Positions 1-9,879 are shown, counted from the stretch's first letter. The stretch is DNA of 64,000 bases from Clostridiaceae bacterium (GCA_012729635.1 JAAYCT010000024.1:62001-126000), one strand, 5' to 3'. The notes: generated from the letters alone by a model not told the origin. Program-made: numbers and translations.

Positions 1-634
1 CTGCTCGGACCGGCACAACATACCGATCATTTCTTAAGGTAACGAGTTGCTCCTGTAAAGAAGACGAGTGATTTCGGATCAGTTTGTCCAGCGTTTCACG
101 AATTCCGGATTGCGCGTCCCTGATTTTTCTGCGGATTGAATAGAGCTCGTCGCTCGCCCGATCATTCATCTCCTCCTCGGAAAGGATGCAAAACGATATT
201 TCTGTTTCCAATTCGTTATCGGGAACGAGCATGCGGATTCGCTCGCAAAATGCATTATTGTCGATATCCGCTTTTTGGAGCGCTTTTGATATTCGAAAAA
301 CCGACCGGAGAAAAGCGGCCGTATCAAGTAGGTCCTTCATCGACAGAGTACCGCCGGAGCAAGCATAATCCAAAGCATCGCGGATATCGTTGATCCCGGA
401 TACCGTAACCTGACCCTCCCGATCGAAATATTCGACGGTATCCCTCGTTTCCTTTAAAAACTCCGAAACCGAATCGAAGTCACTGCTCGGAAATAACTTT
501 TCACAGACCGTTCTCCCGAAAGGGCTTCCGGCCATCGATGTTAAGCGGGACTTGATTTTATTGAACTCAAGCGTTTCCAGGACCTTTCCCGTAATTCGGG
601 CATCCTGTGCCGCCTTTTCAAAGCTTGTATACAT
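1..634 (-). CDS. mutS2: Endonuclease MutS2, N-terminal part (cut by window edge)
   Basis: The minus strand is open from an ATG at 634 to the first base of the window, giving 211 codons. The protein starts MYTSFEKAAQ and contains LEFNKIKSRL, AGSPFGR, a run reading SEEEMNDRASDELYSIRR, and then LRNDRYVVPVRA. These are characteristic of the N-terminal core of MutS2, which in Gram-positive bacteria acts on recombination intermediates and on collided ribosomes. The ATPase and Smr nuclease domains lie outside the window. The pgsA stop codon TAA (637-635) is followed directly by this ATG, so the two genes abut with no spacer and are probably translationally coupled. Confidence 0.93.
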   Translation of the reverse strand, partial: MYTSFEKAAQDARITGKVLETLEFNKIKSRLTSMAGSPFGRTVCEKLFPSSDFDSVSEFLKETRDTVEYFDREGQVTVSGINDIRDALDYACSGGTLSMKDLLDTAAFLRSVFRISKALQKADIDNNAFCERIRMLVPDNELETEISFCILSEEEMNDRASDELYSIRRKIRDAQSGIRETLDKLIRNHSSSLQEQLVTLRNDRYVVPVRA

Positions 635-1282
635 TTATGCTTCCTTTTTATCGTCCGATTTCGTTTCTGTGCTATTCGGGGAATCCTCCTTGATATCAGA
701 CGGGTCATTCCCTAATTCTTCAAAATTACGAACTGCGGTGACCGCATAACAAACGGTCGAGAATGTTGCCATCAATACGGGTGCGATGAAAATATAATTC
801 GCCAGGTATTTTGTATCCTCCCGCAAAAAGAAAAGTACCGCCAAAGCAATGACAAATAATACCGTGGACACCTTCCCATACCACTTTGAGTGAACGACAA
901 GCATCCTTTGCTGTAGGAAATACGCTCCCCCCAGGATCATGATAATTTCTTTAACCAGAATATAAATAACGACCCAAAGCGGCATTTTGCCGATTAAAAG
1001 CATGATGAACGCGGTTGTAAACTGAAAAAGCTTATCCACGAACGGATCGTAGATTTTGCCGAAGTCCGAAATCATGTCATACTTTCGGGCGATATATCCG
1101 TCCGCCGCGTCCGTCAACCAAATACCGACGAAAAATGCCAAGGCAAGGATATTGTAGAACTCACCCTTTTCGCCCTCCGCTTGCCCCGCAAAAATAAAGA
1201 ACCCCATAAAAGGAATGGCAATCAGCCGAACCGTCGTAAGAATATTCGGTAACGTCCATTCCATTCGAAGCTTGCTCAGCAT
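635..1282 (-). CDS. pgsA: CDP-diacylglycerol--glycerol-3-phosphate 3-phosphatidyltransferase
   Basis: This is a 215-residue, multi-pass membrane protein that makes phosphatidylglycerol phosphate from CDP-diacylglycerol and glycerol-3-phosphate. The CDP-alcohol phosphotransferase signature is complete: the stretch from TDAADGYIARK to GKIYDPFVDK gives the DG-x2-AR-x8-G-x3-D-x3-D pattern. The N-terminal LPNILTTVRL is also typical. The C-terminus is short, charged and Ser/Asp/Lys-rich. The start has AGGGGA about eight bases upstream. The gene follows pfkA by 11 bases and abuts mutS2, so the three probably form one transcript. Family members with other alcohol acceptors exist, but the N-terminus favours PgsA. 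Confidence 0.93.
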   Translation of the reverse strand: MLSKLRMEWTLPNILTTVRLIAIPFMGFFIFAGQAEGEKGEFYNILALAFFVGIWLTDAADGYIARKYDMISDFGKIYDPFVDKLFQFTTAFIMLLIGKMPLWVVIYILVKEIIMILGGAYFLQQRMLVVHSKWYGKVSTVLFVIALAVLFFLREDTKYLANYIFIAPVLMATFSTVCYAVTAVRNFEELGNDPSDIKEDSPNSTETKSDDKKEA

Positions 1283-1293
1283 ACCGTTTTCCC

Positions 1294-2346
1294 CTATGCC
1301 AAATATTTGGACCGATTCAATTCCTCGAGTGAGATCGTTTTTTTCATTCGCAAACCCTTTTCAATATCCACATCGGAAATCGAACCTTTATGGTAGACAA
1401 CCAATCGGTTTAGCATTCCCTTCTGAATACACTCGATCGCATGGATTCCCATCAGGCTTGCCATCAAACGATCACGAAGCGTGGGGCGCCCTCCGCGCTG
1501 AAGATGTCCGAGGATTGTAGGTCTGGATTCGATTCCCGTAGACTCCTCAATCTTTGCGGCGATTTCGGTTGCGTCTCCGGCACCCTCCGCGACGATTACA
1601 ATATAGTGCCGCTTCCCCATGTTTCTGCAGTCCAGGATCGTTCGAACGACATCGCGCTCAATATTAAACGGCTGCTCGGGTATCAAGACGACCTCCGCCC
1701 CGTTGGCGATGCCGACGTTAAGAGCAATGTACCCGGCCCTTCTGCCCATCACTTCAATCACACTGCATCGCTCATGTGAGGAGGCCGTGTCCCGGAGCTT
1801 GTCAATTGCCTCCATTGCAGTATTCATGGCGGTGTCATATCCGATTGTATATTCGGTGCAGGCGATATCGTTATCGATGGTTCCCGGAAGCCCGATGACC
1901 GGAACTCCGATACGTGCCAAGTCGCGCGCGCCCTTATAGGATCCGTCCCCTCCGATAACCACCAAAGCTTCCACCCCGAAAACCTTGCACATTTGAGCTC
2001 CCTTCAGGACTCCTTCGGGGGTCTCAAATGTTTTGGAACGAGCGGTCATCAAAAAAGTACCGCCTCTTTGAAGCGTCTCGGAAACCTGACGTGTTCCGAT
2101 TTCATCAAATTCGCCCTTCCAGAGCCCGTGGAAACCCCGGGTGATTCCGAAAACCTTAATTCCGAAATGACTGGCCGCACGAACGACGGCACGGATACTG
2201 GCGTTCATTCCCGGGGCATCTCCGCCGCTGGTTAAAACACCGATGGTCGAGATCTTGGGGCGGTCCTTCTCCGGTACGGAGTCATAATTAATAGCCGTCA
2301 GCGACTTCAGGTCCGGCAAGTTACTCAGAGAATATTCTTCGGTCAT
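1294..2346 (-). CDS. pfkA: ATP-dependent 6-phosphofructokinase
   Basis: This 350-residue enzyme phosphorylates fructose 6-phosphate in glycolysis. The core starts with GVLTSGGDAPGMNA near residue 35. The motif GGDGSYKGA, with Gly rather than Asp after GGD, together with PGTIDND, with Gly rather than Lys, indicates the ATP-using rather than the PPi-using type. Compared with the usual ~320-residue PfkA there are about 30 extra N-terminal residues before the core. The ATG is preceded by GAAAGGATGAACC, so this start is well placed. Transcription probably begins at the TATAAT at 2424-2429. It is the first gene of a pfkA-pgsA-mutS2 group. Confidence 0.95.
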   Translation of the reverse strand: MTEEYSLSNLPDLKSLTAINYDSVPEKDRPKISTIGVLTSGGDAPGMNASIRAVVRAASHFGIKVFGITRGFHGLWKGEFDEIGTRQVSETLQRGGTFLMTARSKTFETPEGVLKGAQMCKVFGVEALVVIGGDGSYKGARDLARIGVPVIGLPGTIDNDIACTEYTIGYDTAMNTAMEAIDKLRDTASSHERCSVIEVMGRRAGYIALNVGIANGAEVVLIPEQPFNIERDVVRTILDCRNMGKRHYIVIVAEGAGDATEIAAKIEESTGIESRPTILGHLQRGGRPTLRDRLMASLMGIHAIECIQKGMLNRLVVYHKGSISDVDIEKGLRMKKTISLEELNRSKYLA

Positions 2347-2423
2347 GGTTCATCCTTTCGGCGCAACACGAATATCACGCAACGTATTTCGTTCCGACAA
2401 CGGGAACAAAAAGTTTCCCAATT

Positions 2424-2429
2424 ATTATA
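2424..2429 (-). promoter_or_regulatory. Candidate -10 element of the pfkA promoter
   Basis: A perfect TATAAT lies on the minus strand about 78 bases before the pfkA start, downstream of the dnaE terminator hairpin. The matching -35 region is poor (TTTTCC at 17 bases), so only the -10 is called. Confidence 0.5.
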
Positions 2430-2445
2430 CATTCTTACGACTGAA

Positions 2446-2481
2446 AGGAAAACACAAGAACACGTACTTTGGGTCGTGTCC
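2446..2481 (-). terminator. Terminator of the uvrB-dnaE transcript
   Basis: Directly after the dnaE stop codon, GGACACG pairs with CGTGTTC (one G-U pair) across a ten-base loop. This is followed by the T-rich TTGTGTTTTCC. It separates dnaE from pfkA. Confidence 0.6.
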
Positions 2482-5400
2482 TTATATGATGACAATGTTA
2501 TCCTTCCCGCATATACGTGAAAGCTCGAAAAGAATATCATCATTGAGCTCCACAGCGCAGTAATCCGGAAGTTCGACTGTTCTTTTCTCGCCGGACAGAT
2601 AAATCAGGACCGGAATCGGACCGCGGAAATATCCCAACGCTGCCAGAATTCGCTCATAACCGTTATCCTTGAACGCTCCGTGATAACAAATCGCCAGTTT
2701 CCTTCCGTCCGGTGATCCGCTCCTTTCCGTCGGCGGATCCGGCGCTTCGAAAAAACGCGCATCGACAATCGCCTGTTCCTCGGGCTCGAAGAGCGCGGAT
2801 GCCTTCCTCTTCTCGGAAAGAGGATCGTAATCCTCGTTTTTTTTGAGCTCCTCGATGTACTCAGCAATCAGCTTGGGCTCCTCGTCTTCACGAACACTGA
2901 TTCTGCCCGAAACCAGAAGCGGCCGGTTCTCCTTGAGTATCGGAGCATAGTCCCGATATGTTCCGGGAAAAGCAATCACCTCGAATATCCCGGTAATATC
3001 TTCCATTTGAATGAATGCCATCAGCTCCTGCTTTTTTGTGGTCTTTGTTCGACATGAAACCAGAAGACCGGCCATGACTGCCTTTTCCTGATCCTTCGGT
3101 TTATGCTCGGCGATCGCGCTGTCTTCGTCGGATTCCGTTCGGAACAACGAGCTGTCTGCGTTTGTTCGGTCCGATATCATTCGTGTATATTCTTCAAGCG
3201 GATGCCCCGATACATAAATTCCGAGAACCTCTTTTTCGCGAGCGAGCATTTCCGATGTCGGATACTCTTCGATCTCCGGGTATAACGGCTCGCTCTCGGT
3301 CACATCCGCATCTGATTCATTCATTGAAAACAGAGATAACTGTCCTTCCATCAAATGCTTTCGCGCATTTTGAAGCTGTGTGACAAACGGATCGGCGGCC
3401 GCGACCATTCTTGATCGAAAAATACCGAAACAGTCGAGTGCCGAAGCATAGATCAAACTTTCCACCATCTTTTTATTGATTTCCAGGCGATCCATCCGAC
3501 GCAGAAAATCTCCGAGCGAAGCAAACTTCCCTTTCTCGTCTCTTTCCTCAATCAGTCGGTTGATGGCCGCCTCCCCGACATTCTTAACGACGGATAATCC
3601 GATACGGATCCTTCCTTCTCCCTCCGTCGTAAATCGGGCCTGACTCAGGTTCACATCCGGCGGCAGAACCCGAATTCCCATTCTTTTACAGCAACCGATA
3701 TACCATGCCGCCTGGGAAAGATTACCGCGGTAACTGTTGAGCATTGCGGCCATGAATTCGGTGGGGTAATAGTATTTGAGGTATGCGGTAAAATATCCTA
3801 CCACCGCATATGCCGCGGCATGCGACTTGTTGAACGCGTATCCCGCAAAATGGGAAACATCATCGAAAATTTTCTCCGCAACTTTCTCCGGAACGCCGCG
3901 CTTAATCGCTCCGTCAACCTTTCTTTGCAGTTCGTCGAAGCCCCCGTAAATAAATGTCTTTCGGTACTTTTCCATAATCGACGCTTTTTTCTTGGACATC
4001 GCACGTCGAATATTGTCCGACTGCCCCATGGAAAAACCGGCCAAATCGCGGACGATTTGCATGACCTGCTCCTGATAGACCATGCACCCGTAAGTTACGT
4101 TCAAAATCGGTTCGAGCAGAGGATGCACATAGCGAATCCGGGAAGAATCGTGTCGGGCCTTCACATACTGCGGAATCTGGTCCATCGGCCCCGGACGATA
4201 AAGAGATATTCCAGCAATTATATCTTCCAGAGAAGCCGGTGCCAATTCCTTCATGAAGGACGTCATTCCCGCGCTCTCAAGCTGAAAAACACCCTCCGTT
4301 TCACCGCGCCCGATCATTTCAAAAACATTCGGATCGTCCATCGGAATCCGATCAAAGTCAATATGAATCTCTCGGTTCGTGAAAACCATTTCCGCCGTGT
4401 CGCGCATCACGGTCAGTGTCCGAAGACCGAGAAAATCGAATTTCAGGAGCCCGATTGCTTCGACGTTGTTTTTGTCAAACTGTACGACGACCGCGTCTTC
4501 GTTTTTGGCAAGAGGAGCCAGATCCGTCAGCGGGACGCTGGAAATTACGACTCCCGCCGCATGTGTCGAGGCATGCCGCGGCATTCCCTCAAACTTCATC
4601 GCCGTATCCAGCACGTTTTTTGCGACCGGGTCCTCACGGTACTCTTTCTTTAGCTCCGCCGATATACTCAGCGCTTTACTGATGGTCATTCCGATTTCCG
4701 AAGGAATCATCTTTGCCATCTTATCCGACTGGGCATATGGGACATCCAACGCCCTCGCAACGTCCCGGACACAAGCTCTTGCCGCGAGTGTTCCGAAGGT
4801 GATTACCTGCGCAACCCGGTCGGCTCCGTATTTCTGTGTAACATAATCAATGACTTCTTGTCTTCGCTCATAGCAGAAATCAATATCGAAATCCGGCATG
4901 CTTACGCGTTCGCTGTTCAGGAATCGCTCGAAAATCAACCCGTATCGAATCGGATCGATATTCGTTATCCCCAGAGAATATGCCACCAGTGAACCGGCTC
5001 CCGAGCCTCGGCCCGGTCCGACAATAATACCGTGATCCCGGGCATATTTGATAAAATCCCAAACGATCAGATAGTAATCGGTGTACCCCATTTCGTTGAT
5101 GACACCGAGTTCATATTCGAGTCTTTCCCTGTATTCGTTGTTCTTTTCCGGGCTAATCTCGTCCGAAATCCTCGTGAAAAGACCTTTCTCGGAAATGTCT
5201 TGGAGAAATAGCTCATTGCTTTGATATGTATCGGGAATCTCAAAACTGGGAAGATGGATCCGGCCGAAGGTATAGCCGGCGCGGCACATGTTCGCGATTT
5301 TGGATGTGTTTGCGATTGCGGAGGGTACGCCTGAAAAGTACTCCATCATCTCCGCTTCGGATTTTACGTAAAAATCATCGGTTGGCATGCGCATACGATC

Positions 5401-6120
5401 CGTGTCCGATACATGTTTTCCGGTCTGCATGCAAAGAAGCACATCGTGTGCGGAGGCATCGGTACGCCTAAGGTAGTGACAGTCGTTGGTCGCGACCAAA
5501 GGAATCCCGGTCTCATTGGATATCTTGATCAATTGCTGGTTGACCCTCGACTGAGCGGGGATCTGATTGCTCTGTATCTCCAGATAGTAGCCGTCTTCTC
5601 CAAAAATTTCGGCGTATGTAAGCGCGATCTTCTTCGCTTCATCGAAACGATCCCTCAATATCGCACGGGAGACTTCTCCGGCCAGGCATGCGGACAGTCC
5701 GATTAATCCGCGGGAATGCTCGCGAAGCAGTTCAAGGTCGATTCGCGGTTTGTAATAGAATCCCTCGGTGAACCCCTTGGATATCAACCGGTTCAAATGA
5801 ATAAGACCTTCCTGGTCGCGCGCGAGAAGGACGAGATGGTACGGCTCGCGATCCTCGCTGCCTTCCTTGAGAAAACGGCTTCTCGGAGCAACATAGCACT
5901 CACAACCGAGAATCGGATGGATCCCCTCTTCCTGCATAATCCGATAAAAATCAACCGTTCCGTACATGACTCCGTGGTCCGTAACGGCACATGAACTCAT
6001 GCCGAGTTCCTTCAGCCGCTTCGCCAGGTCCCGAATTCGGATGGCTCCGTCCAAAAGACTGTATTCGGTATGCAGATGCAAATGGGTGAATCCCATCGGC
6101 GTTGTGAGCGAAGGAACCAT
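2482..6120 (-). CDS. dnaE: DNA polymerase III subunit alpha (DnaE)
   Basis: This is a 1212-residue C-family DNA polymerase. The N-terminal PHP domain starts HLHLHTEYSLLDGA, with histidines at 13, 15 and 17. The palm has GPGRGSGAGS near residue 370 and the catalytic PDFDIDF with Asp412 and Asp414. A C-terminal OB-fold (MAGLLVSCRTKTTKKQ) and tail follow. The length and the PHP domain fit the DnaE1 type rather than the PolC type, which carries an internal exonuclease. The start has AAAGGAG six bases upstream. The gene begins only 10 bases after uvrB ends, so it should be transcribed from the uvrB promoter, which carries an SOS box. A separate PolC is expected elsewhere in the genome but is not seen here. 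Confidence 0.96.
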   Translation of the reverse strand: MVPSLTTPMGFTHLHLHTEYSLLDGAIRIRDLAKRLKELGMSSCAVTDHGVMYGTVDFYRIMQEEGIHPILGCECYVAPRSRFLKEGSEDREPYHLVLLARDQEGLIHLNRLISKGFTEGFYYKPRIDLELLREHSRGLIGLSACLAGEVSRAILRDRFDEAKKIALTYAEIFGEDGYYLEIQSNQIPAQSRVNQQLIKISNETGIPLVATNDCHYLRRTDASAHDVLLCMQTGKHVSDTDRMRMPTDDFYVKSEAEMMEYFSGVPSAIANTSKIANMCRAGYTFGRIHLPSFEIPDTYQSNELFLQDISEKGLFTRISDEISPEKNNEYRERLEYELGVINEMGYTDYYLIVWDFIKYARDHGIIVGPGRGSGAGSLVAYSLGITNIDPIRYGLIFERFLNSERVSMPDFDIDFCYERRQEVIDYVTQKYGADRVAQVITFGTLAARACVRDVARALDVPYAQSDKMAKMIPSEIGMTISKALSISAELKKEYREDPVAKNVLDTAMKFEGMPRHASTHAAGVVISSVPLTDLAPLAKNEDAVVVQFDKNNVEAIGLLKFDFLGLRTLTVMRDTAEMVFTNREIHIDFDRIPMDDPNVFEMIGRGETEGVFQLESAGMTSFMKELAPASLEDIIAGISLYRPGPMDQIPQYVKARHDSSRIRYVHPLLEPILNVTYGCMVYQEQVMQIVRDLAGFSMGQSDNIRRAMSKKKASIMEKYRKTFIYGGFDELQRKVDGAIKRGVPEKVAEKIFDDVSHFAGYAFNKSHAAAYAVVGYFTAYLKYYYPTEFMAAMLNSYRGNLSQAAWYIGCCKRMGIRVLPPDVNLSQARFTTEGEGRIRIGLSVVKNVGEAAINRLIEERDEKGKFASLGDFLRRMDRLEINKKMVESLIYASALDCFGIFRSRMVAAADPFVTQLQNARKHLMEGQLSLFSMNESDADVTESEPLYPEIEEYPTSEMLAREKEVLGIYVSGHPLEEYTRMISDRTNADSSLFRTESDEDSAIAEHKPKDQEKAVMAGLLVSCRTKTTKKQELMAFIQMEDITGIFEVIAFPGTYRDYAPILKENRPLLVSGRISVREDEEPKLIAEYIEELKKNEDYDPLSEKRKASALFEPEEQAIVDARFFEAPDPPTERSGSPDGRKLAICYHGAFKDNGYERILAALGYFRGPIPVLIYLSGEKRTVELPDYCAVELNDDILFELSRICGKDNIVII

Positions 6121-6130
6121 GAATTCTCCT

Positions 6131-8188
6131 TTATTTTCTTCTTTCGCCCCGGATTACAATTATCAGATCCCGTAAGCGAGCCGCTTCTTCAAAATCCAGC
6201 TGTTTGGCCGCCTCTTTCATTTCTTTTTCGAGACGGATCGACAATTTGTCAAGCTCGGGACGTGTCATCGGAGGTTTTTTACCCTCCGCCAGCATGTTGA
6301 CGGAGGCTTCATCGATTGTTTGTTCCCCTCCGATCGCCTCGATCGTATCCAACACGTTCCGAACTTCCTTCACGATACTGCGCGGCGTGATTCCGTTCTT
6401 TTTATTATAAGCGATTTGGATCTCCCGGCGACGGTTTGTTTCGGAAATCGCGGAGAACATCGAATCGGTTATATTATCCGCATATAAAACGACTCGTCCG
6501 TGAATATTTCTCGCGGCGCGGCCGATAATCTGAATCAAAGAGCGTGCGGACCGAAGGAAGCCCTCCTTGTCCGCATCAAGGATCATCAGCAGAGACACTT
6601 CCGGCAAATCTAGACCCTCGCGAAGCAGGTTAATACCGACCAACACATCAAATTTTCCCTGTCGAAGATCCCGAAGTATTTTCATCCTTTCGACGGTCTC
6701 CACGTCCGAATGAAGGTATCGGACCCGAATTTTTTCTTCCTCAAGAAAATCCGTAAGATCCTCCGCCATTTTTTTCGTCAACGTTAATACCAGGGTCCGC
6801 TCACCTCTTTTGGTGTTCTCGTGAATTTCCCCGATAATATCATCGATTTGCCCTTCGACCGGACGAACGTATATCTCGGGATCAACCAGTCCGGTCGGAC
6901 GAATAATCTGCTCCGCGGTGTTCTTACTGTGCTCCGCCTCGTACACGGATGGGGTCGCGGATACAAAGATGGTCTGCCCCATTCTCTCCTCAAATTCACG
7001 GAAGGTCAGCGGGCGATTGTCAAACGCCGACGGAAGGCGAAATCCATAGGAGACAAGACTCTCTTTTCTGGATCGATCCCCATTGTACATCGCTCCGATT
7101 TGAGGGATCGTCACGTGCGACTCATCAATCATCAGCAAATAATCCTTCGGGAAAAAATCCATCAGCGTATAGGGAGGTGATCCGGGTTCGCGCTGAGAAA
7201 TATGACGGGAATAATTTTCAATGCCCTTACAAAAACCCGTTTCCCGGAGCATTTCCATATCATATCGAGTCCTTTGTTCCAACCGGTACGCCTCAATCAC
7301 TTTTCCGGCTTGGTTGAGCTCCCGAACCCGCGCATTGAGTTCTTGATCAATCGTTTCCGTCGCGCGAATCAGCTTCTCGTCGCCCGTTGCGTAATGAGAC
7401 GCCGGAAAAATCGATGTGTAATTTCTGGTGAACTGAACTTTACCGGACACATGATGCACTTCCGAAATTTTTTCGATCTCGTCACCGAAAAAGCTGACTC
7501 GTGTTAAGAGATCTTCCGACCACGGAGGAAAGATATCAAGCGTGTCTCCTCGGACCCGGAACGTTCCGCGCGTCAATTCGAAATCATTGCGCACATAACG
7601 AATGGATATCAACTCCCGAATCACCTTTTCCCGTGATTTCTTCATTCCCGGCCGGAGACTGACCATCAAGTCCCTGTAATCCTGAGGATCCCCCAATCCG
7701 TATATGCATGAAACGGAAGCGACCACGATCACGTCTCGTCTTTCAAGCAAAGACGAGGTCGCGCTGTGACGCATCCGATCAATCTCATCGTTAATGGAGG
7801 AGTCCTTTTCGATATAGGTATCCGATGCGGCGATATACGCTTCGGGCTGGTAGTAATCGTAATAAGAAACAAAAAACTCAACGGCATTGTCCGGGAAAAG
7901 AGCCTTGAATTCTGCGCAAAGCTGAGCCGCCAGTGTCTTATTGTGCGCGATAATCAGTGCCGGGCGCTGAGTCTGTTCAATGATTTTTGCCATGGTGAAT
8001 GTCTTCCCGGATCCGGTTACACCCAGAAGCGTTTGAGCGGGAAGCCCTTCGTTTAATCCGTCGACCAGACTTTGGATTGCCGCCGGCTGGTCTCCCATCG
8101 GTTTCATTTCCGAAGCAATCCGAAAGGGCTTCGACGACAACTTTATTTCTTGAATGTCCGCACGAGAATCTTTTCGGGTCAACATCAT
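6131..8188 (-). CDS. uvrB: UvrABC system protein B
   Basis: UvrB is the DNA-damage verifying helicase of nucleotide excision repair. The protein of about 685 residues has Walker A GVTGSGKT, the YDYYQPEAY region before the beta-hairpin, the DEAx-box relative LLMIDESH, the helicase motif QIIGRAARN, and a C-terminal UVR domain ([18 protein letters not shown]) that contacts UvrC. An upstream ATG at 8212 is in frame but lies upstream of the predicted transcription start (about 8196). The GAGGGGGTG ribosome site points to the ATG pair at 8188/8185 or the TTG just after. It heads a uvrB-dnaE operon. Confidence 0.96.
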   Translation of the reverse strand: MMLTRKDSRADIQEIKLSSKPFRIASEMKPMGDQPAAIQSLVDGLNEGLPAQTLLGVTGSGKTFTMAKIIEQTQRPALIIAHNKTLAAQLCAEFKALFPDNAVEFFVSYYDYYQPEAYIAASDTYIEKDSSINDEIDRMRHSATSSLLERRDVIVVASVSCIYGLGDPQDYRDLMVSLRPGMKKSREKVIRELISIRYVRNDFELTRGTFRVRGDTLDIFPPWSEDLLTRVSFFGDEIEKISEVHHVSGKVQFTRNYTSIFPASHYATGDEKLIRATETIDQELNARVRELNQAGKVIEAYRLEQRTRYDMEMLRETGFCKGIENYSRHISQREPGSPPYTLMDFFPKDYLLMIDESHVTIPQIGAMYNGDRSRKESLVSYGFRLPSAFDNRPLTFREFEERMGQTIFVSATPSVYEAEHSKNTAEQIIRPTGLVDPEIYVRPVEGQIDDIIGEIHENTKRGERTLVLTLTKKMAEDLTDFLEEEKIRVRYLHSDVETVERMKILRDLRQGKFDVLVGINLLREGLDLPEVSLLMILDADKEGFLRSARSLIQIIGRAARNIHGRVVLYADNITDSMFSAISETNRRREIQIAYNKKNGITPRSIVKEVRNVLDTIEAIGGEQTIDEASVNMLAEGKKPPMTRPELDKLSIRLEKEMKEAAKQLDFEEAARLRDLIIVIRGERRK

Positions 8189-8202
8189 CACCCCCTCGAA
8201 AA

Positions 8203-8231
8203 AGAATATCATTAACAGAACAATTGTTCAA
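8203..8231 (-). promoter_or_regulatory. uvrB-dnaE promoter with LexA/DinR (SOS) box
   Basis: On the minus strand, TTGAAC (8231-8226) is followed after 17 bases by TATTCT (8208-8203). Overlapping the -35 and spacer is the perfect palindrome GAACAATTGTTC (8218-8229), which fits the Gram-positive LexA/DinR operator GAAC-N4-GTTC. Bound repressor would cover the -35 element. uvrB is a classical SOS gene in Bacillota, so context and motif agree. Confidence 0.85.
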
Positions 8232-8379
8232 TTCTTCCGCCGACCCGTTTTTGGATGATTCCCTTGCGAAACGAAATAACCCCTTCTTTTTCGCATCAAA
8301 AAAAACACATGAAATCGGAAAAATGAAGGTGAAAAGTAAAAAAATGCAAAATGAAACATACAAGTCGGGGAAACCGTAC

Positions 8380-8412
8380 TATAATACTATGTAAATGACA
8401 AACAAAAGGAGG
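8380..8412 (+). promoter_or_regulatory. ilvE promoter -10 and ribosome site
   Basis: A TATAAT at 8380-8385 and an AAAGGAGG at 8406-8412 precede the ilvE ATG. No convincing -35 was found. Confidence 0.5.
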
Positions 8413-8420
8413 CTTCTTTC

Positions 8421-9491
8421 ATGTTTCCGACAATACAAGTAACGAAGACCACCCAACCGCGCAAACGTCCGGTTCCCGGAGAAACCCTTCCGTTCGGTGT
8501 CTTCTTTTCCGATCATATGTTCTCCATGGACTATGTGGAGGGACAGGGCTGGATGAACCCGCGAATCGAGCCTTTCGGGCCGATTCAACTGGAACCGACC
8601 GCAATGGTCTTCCATTACGGTCAAGCGGTTTTCGAAGGTCTGAAGGCATATCGATGCCCGGACGGAAGCATCAACCTTTTTCGCCCTCTTCTCAATTTTA
8701 AGCGTCTGAATCGCTCCGACGAGCGCTTGGTTATTCCCGCTCTCGACCCTGAATTTTGCGTGCAGGCCACCATTGAGTTGGTCCGTATGGATAAGGATTG
8801 GATCCCAACCGGCGAAGGAGAATCCCTATATATCCGGCCGTTCGTTTTCGCGACGGACCAATTTCTCGGTGTCCGCCCCTCTAAGACCTATCGCTTCATG
8901 ATTCTGCTTTCCCCTTCCGGGGCTTACTATCCGCAGGGAATCGATCCGGTAAAGATTTATGTCGAGGATCGCTATGTTCGTGCCGTTCGCGGCGGAACCG
9001 GCTATACCAAATGCGCCGGCAATTACGCGGCAAGTCTGATCGCTCAGGATATAGCCCATAAGAAGGGTTACGTTCAGGTACTCTGGCTGGACGGAGTCGA
9101 ACAGAAATATATTGAAGAGGTCGGGTCCATGAATATCCTGTTTGTTATCGACGGGAAACTGGTCACGCCCGAGTTGAACGGAAGCATTCTTCCCGGCATT
9201 ACACGACAGTCCTGTATTGAACTGGCCGAGTCGCTGGGTATTCGGGTGGAGGAACGAAAAGTCTCAATCGATGAAATTATTGATGCGGGTAAAAGCGGTC
9301 GTCTTACCGAGGCGTTCGGATCCGGAACCGCCGCCGTTATTTCTCCCGTGGGTCAGCTGAAGTACGGAGATACCGAGATTATTATCAATAACAACCAAAT
9401 CGGTCCGGTTTCCCGTCTGTTTTACGATACGATTACCGGTGTTCAAAGCGGAAAACTCGAGGATAAACTCGGGTGGATCGTTAAAGTTTAG
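8421..9491 (+). CDS. ilvE: Branched-chain amino acid aminotransferase
   Basis: This PLP enzyme transfers an amino group between glutamate and the keto acids of leucine, isoleucine and valine. At 356 residues it has the length of the BCAT group with GQAVFEGLKAYR near residue 75. The PLP lysine lies in the stretch GGTGYTKCAGNYAAS. Further matches are GSGTAAVISPVG and the C-terminal phosphate-binding region. It has a strong AAAGGAGG ribosome site. It is about 14 kb from the leu/ilv cluster on the other strand, so it is regulated separately. Confidence 0.95.
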   Translation: MFPTIQVTKTTQPRKRPVPGETLPFGVFFSDHMFSMDYVEGQGWMNPRIEPFGPIQLEPTAMVFHYGQAVFEGLKAYRCPDGSINLFRPLLNFKRLNRSDERLVIPALDPEFCVQATIELVRMDKDWIPTGEGESLYIRPFVFATDQFLGVRPSKTYRFMILLSPSGAYYPQGIDPVKIYVEDRYVRAVRGGTGYTKCAGNYAASLIAQDIAHKKGYVQVLWLDGVEQKYIEEVGSMNILFVIDGKLVTPELNGSILPGITRQSCIELAESLGIRVEERKVSIDEIIDAGKSGRLTEAFGSGTAAVISPVGQLKYGDTEIIINNNQIGPVSRLFYDTITGVQSGKLEDKLGWIVKV

Positions 9492-9505
9492 TTTTTGCCA
9501 AAGGG

Positions 9506-9537
9506 CGAGATCGCACCGTACGGTGCGATCTCGTTAC
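9506..9537 (+). terminator. Hairpin after ilvE
   Basis: A perfect inverted repeat of about 14 bases per arm (CGAGATCGCACCG and its complement) starts 15 bases after the ilvE stop. The tail TTACTG is not T-rich, so efficient termination is uncertain. Confidence 0.5.
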
Positions 9538-9640
9538 TGTGTCTGGTATGATATTATTTCATATATTCTGAATATATTTACCATTTTTGATATACTGATC
9601 CCGAGTAACATGAATCTAATTCATTTATTGAGGTAATCGA

Positions 9641-9844
9641 TTGAATTCGTTCGAATATTTTCGTAGAAAAGCCAACCTTACACAAAAAGAGGTCGCGGAA
9701 GCACTCGGCCTGGATCAAACGACGGTTTCCCGCTGGGAGCGCGGACGCAAGCTTCCGCGAGCCGAGCGCTTGCCGGCGATTGCAATCCTGTACCGTTGCT
9801 CGGTTGACGACTTGCTCCGTCCGAACCGACCGGTATCCGGTTAG
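9641..9844 (+). CDS. Small XRE-family DNA-binding protein
   Basis: This is a 67-residue protein that is almost only a helix-turn-helix domain: FRRKANLTQKEVAEALGLDQTTVSRWERG is the typical Cro/C1 HTH. It starts with TTG (AATCGA-TTG), with GAGGT about eight bases upstream. A TATACT lies about 50 bases upstream. No partner enzyme, toxin or phage gene lies next to it. It may regulate itself or the RDD protein that follows, but nothing in the sequence proves the target. Confidence 0.8.
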   Translation: MNSFEYFRRKANLTQKEVAEALGLDQTTVSRWERGRKLPRAERLPAIAILYRCSVDDLLRPNRPVSG

Positions 9845-9850
9845 TTTTTA

Positions 9851-9879
9851 TTGACTTGTTTGATAACCGGTGATACATT
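9851..9879 (+). promoter_or_regulatory. Promoter of the RDD protein gene
   Basis: TTGACT (9851-9856), a 17-base spacer, and TACATT (9874-9879) lie just after the stop of the XRE gene and 38 bases before the next start. Confidence 0.6.

Noticed and set aside
3820-4653. Long antisense open frame (277 codons) within dnaE
   Set aside because: It lies wholly inside dnaE on the other strand, has no recognisable domain and no ribosome site.
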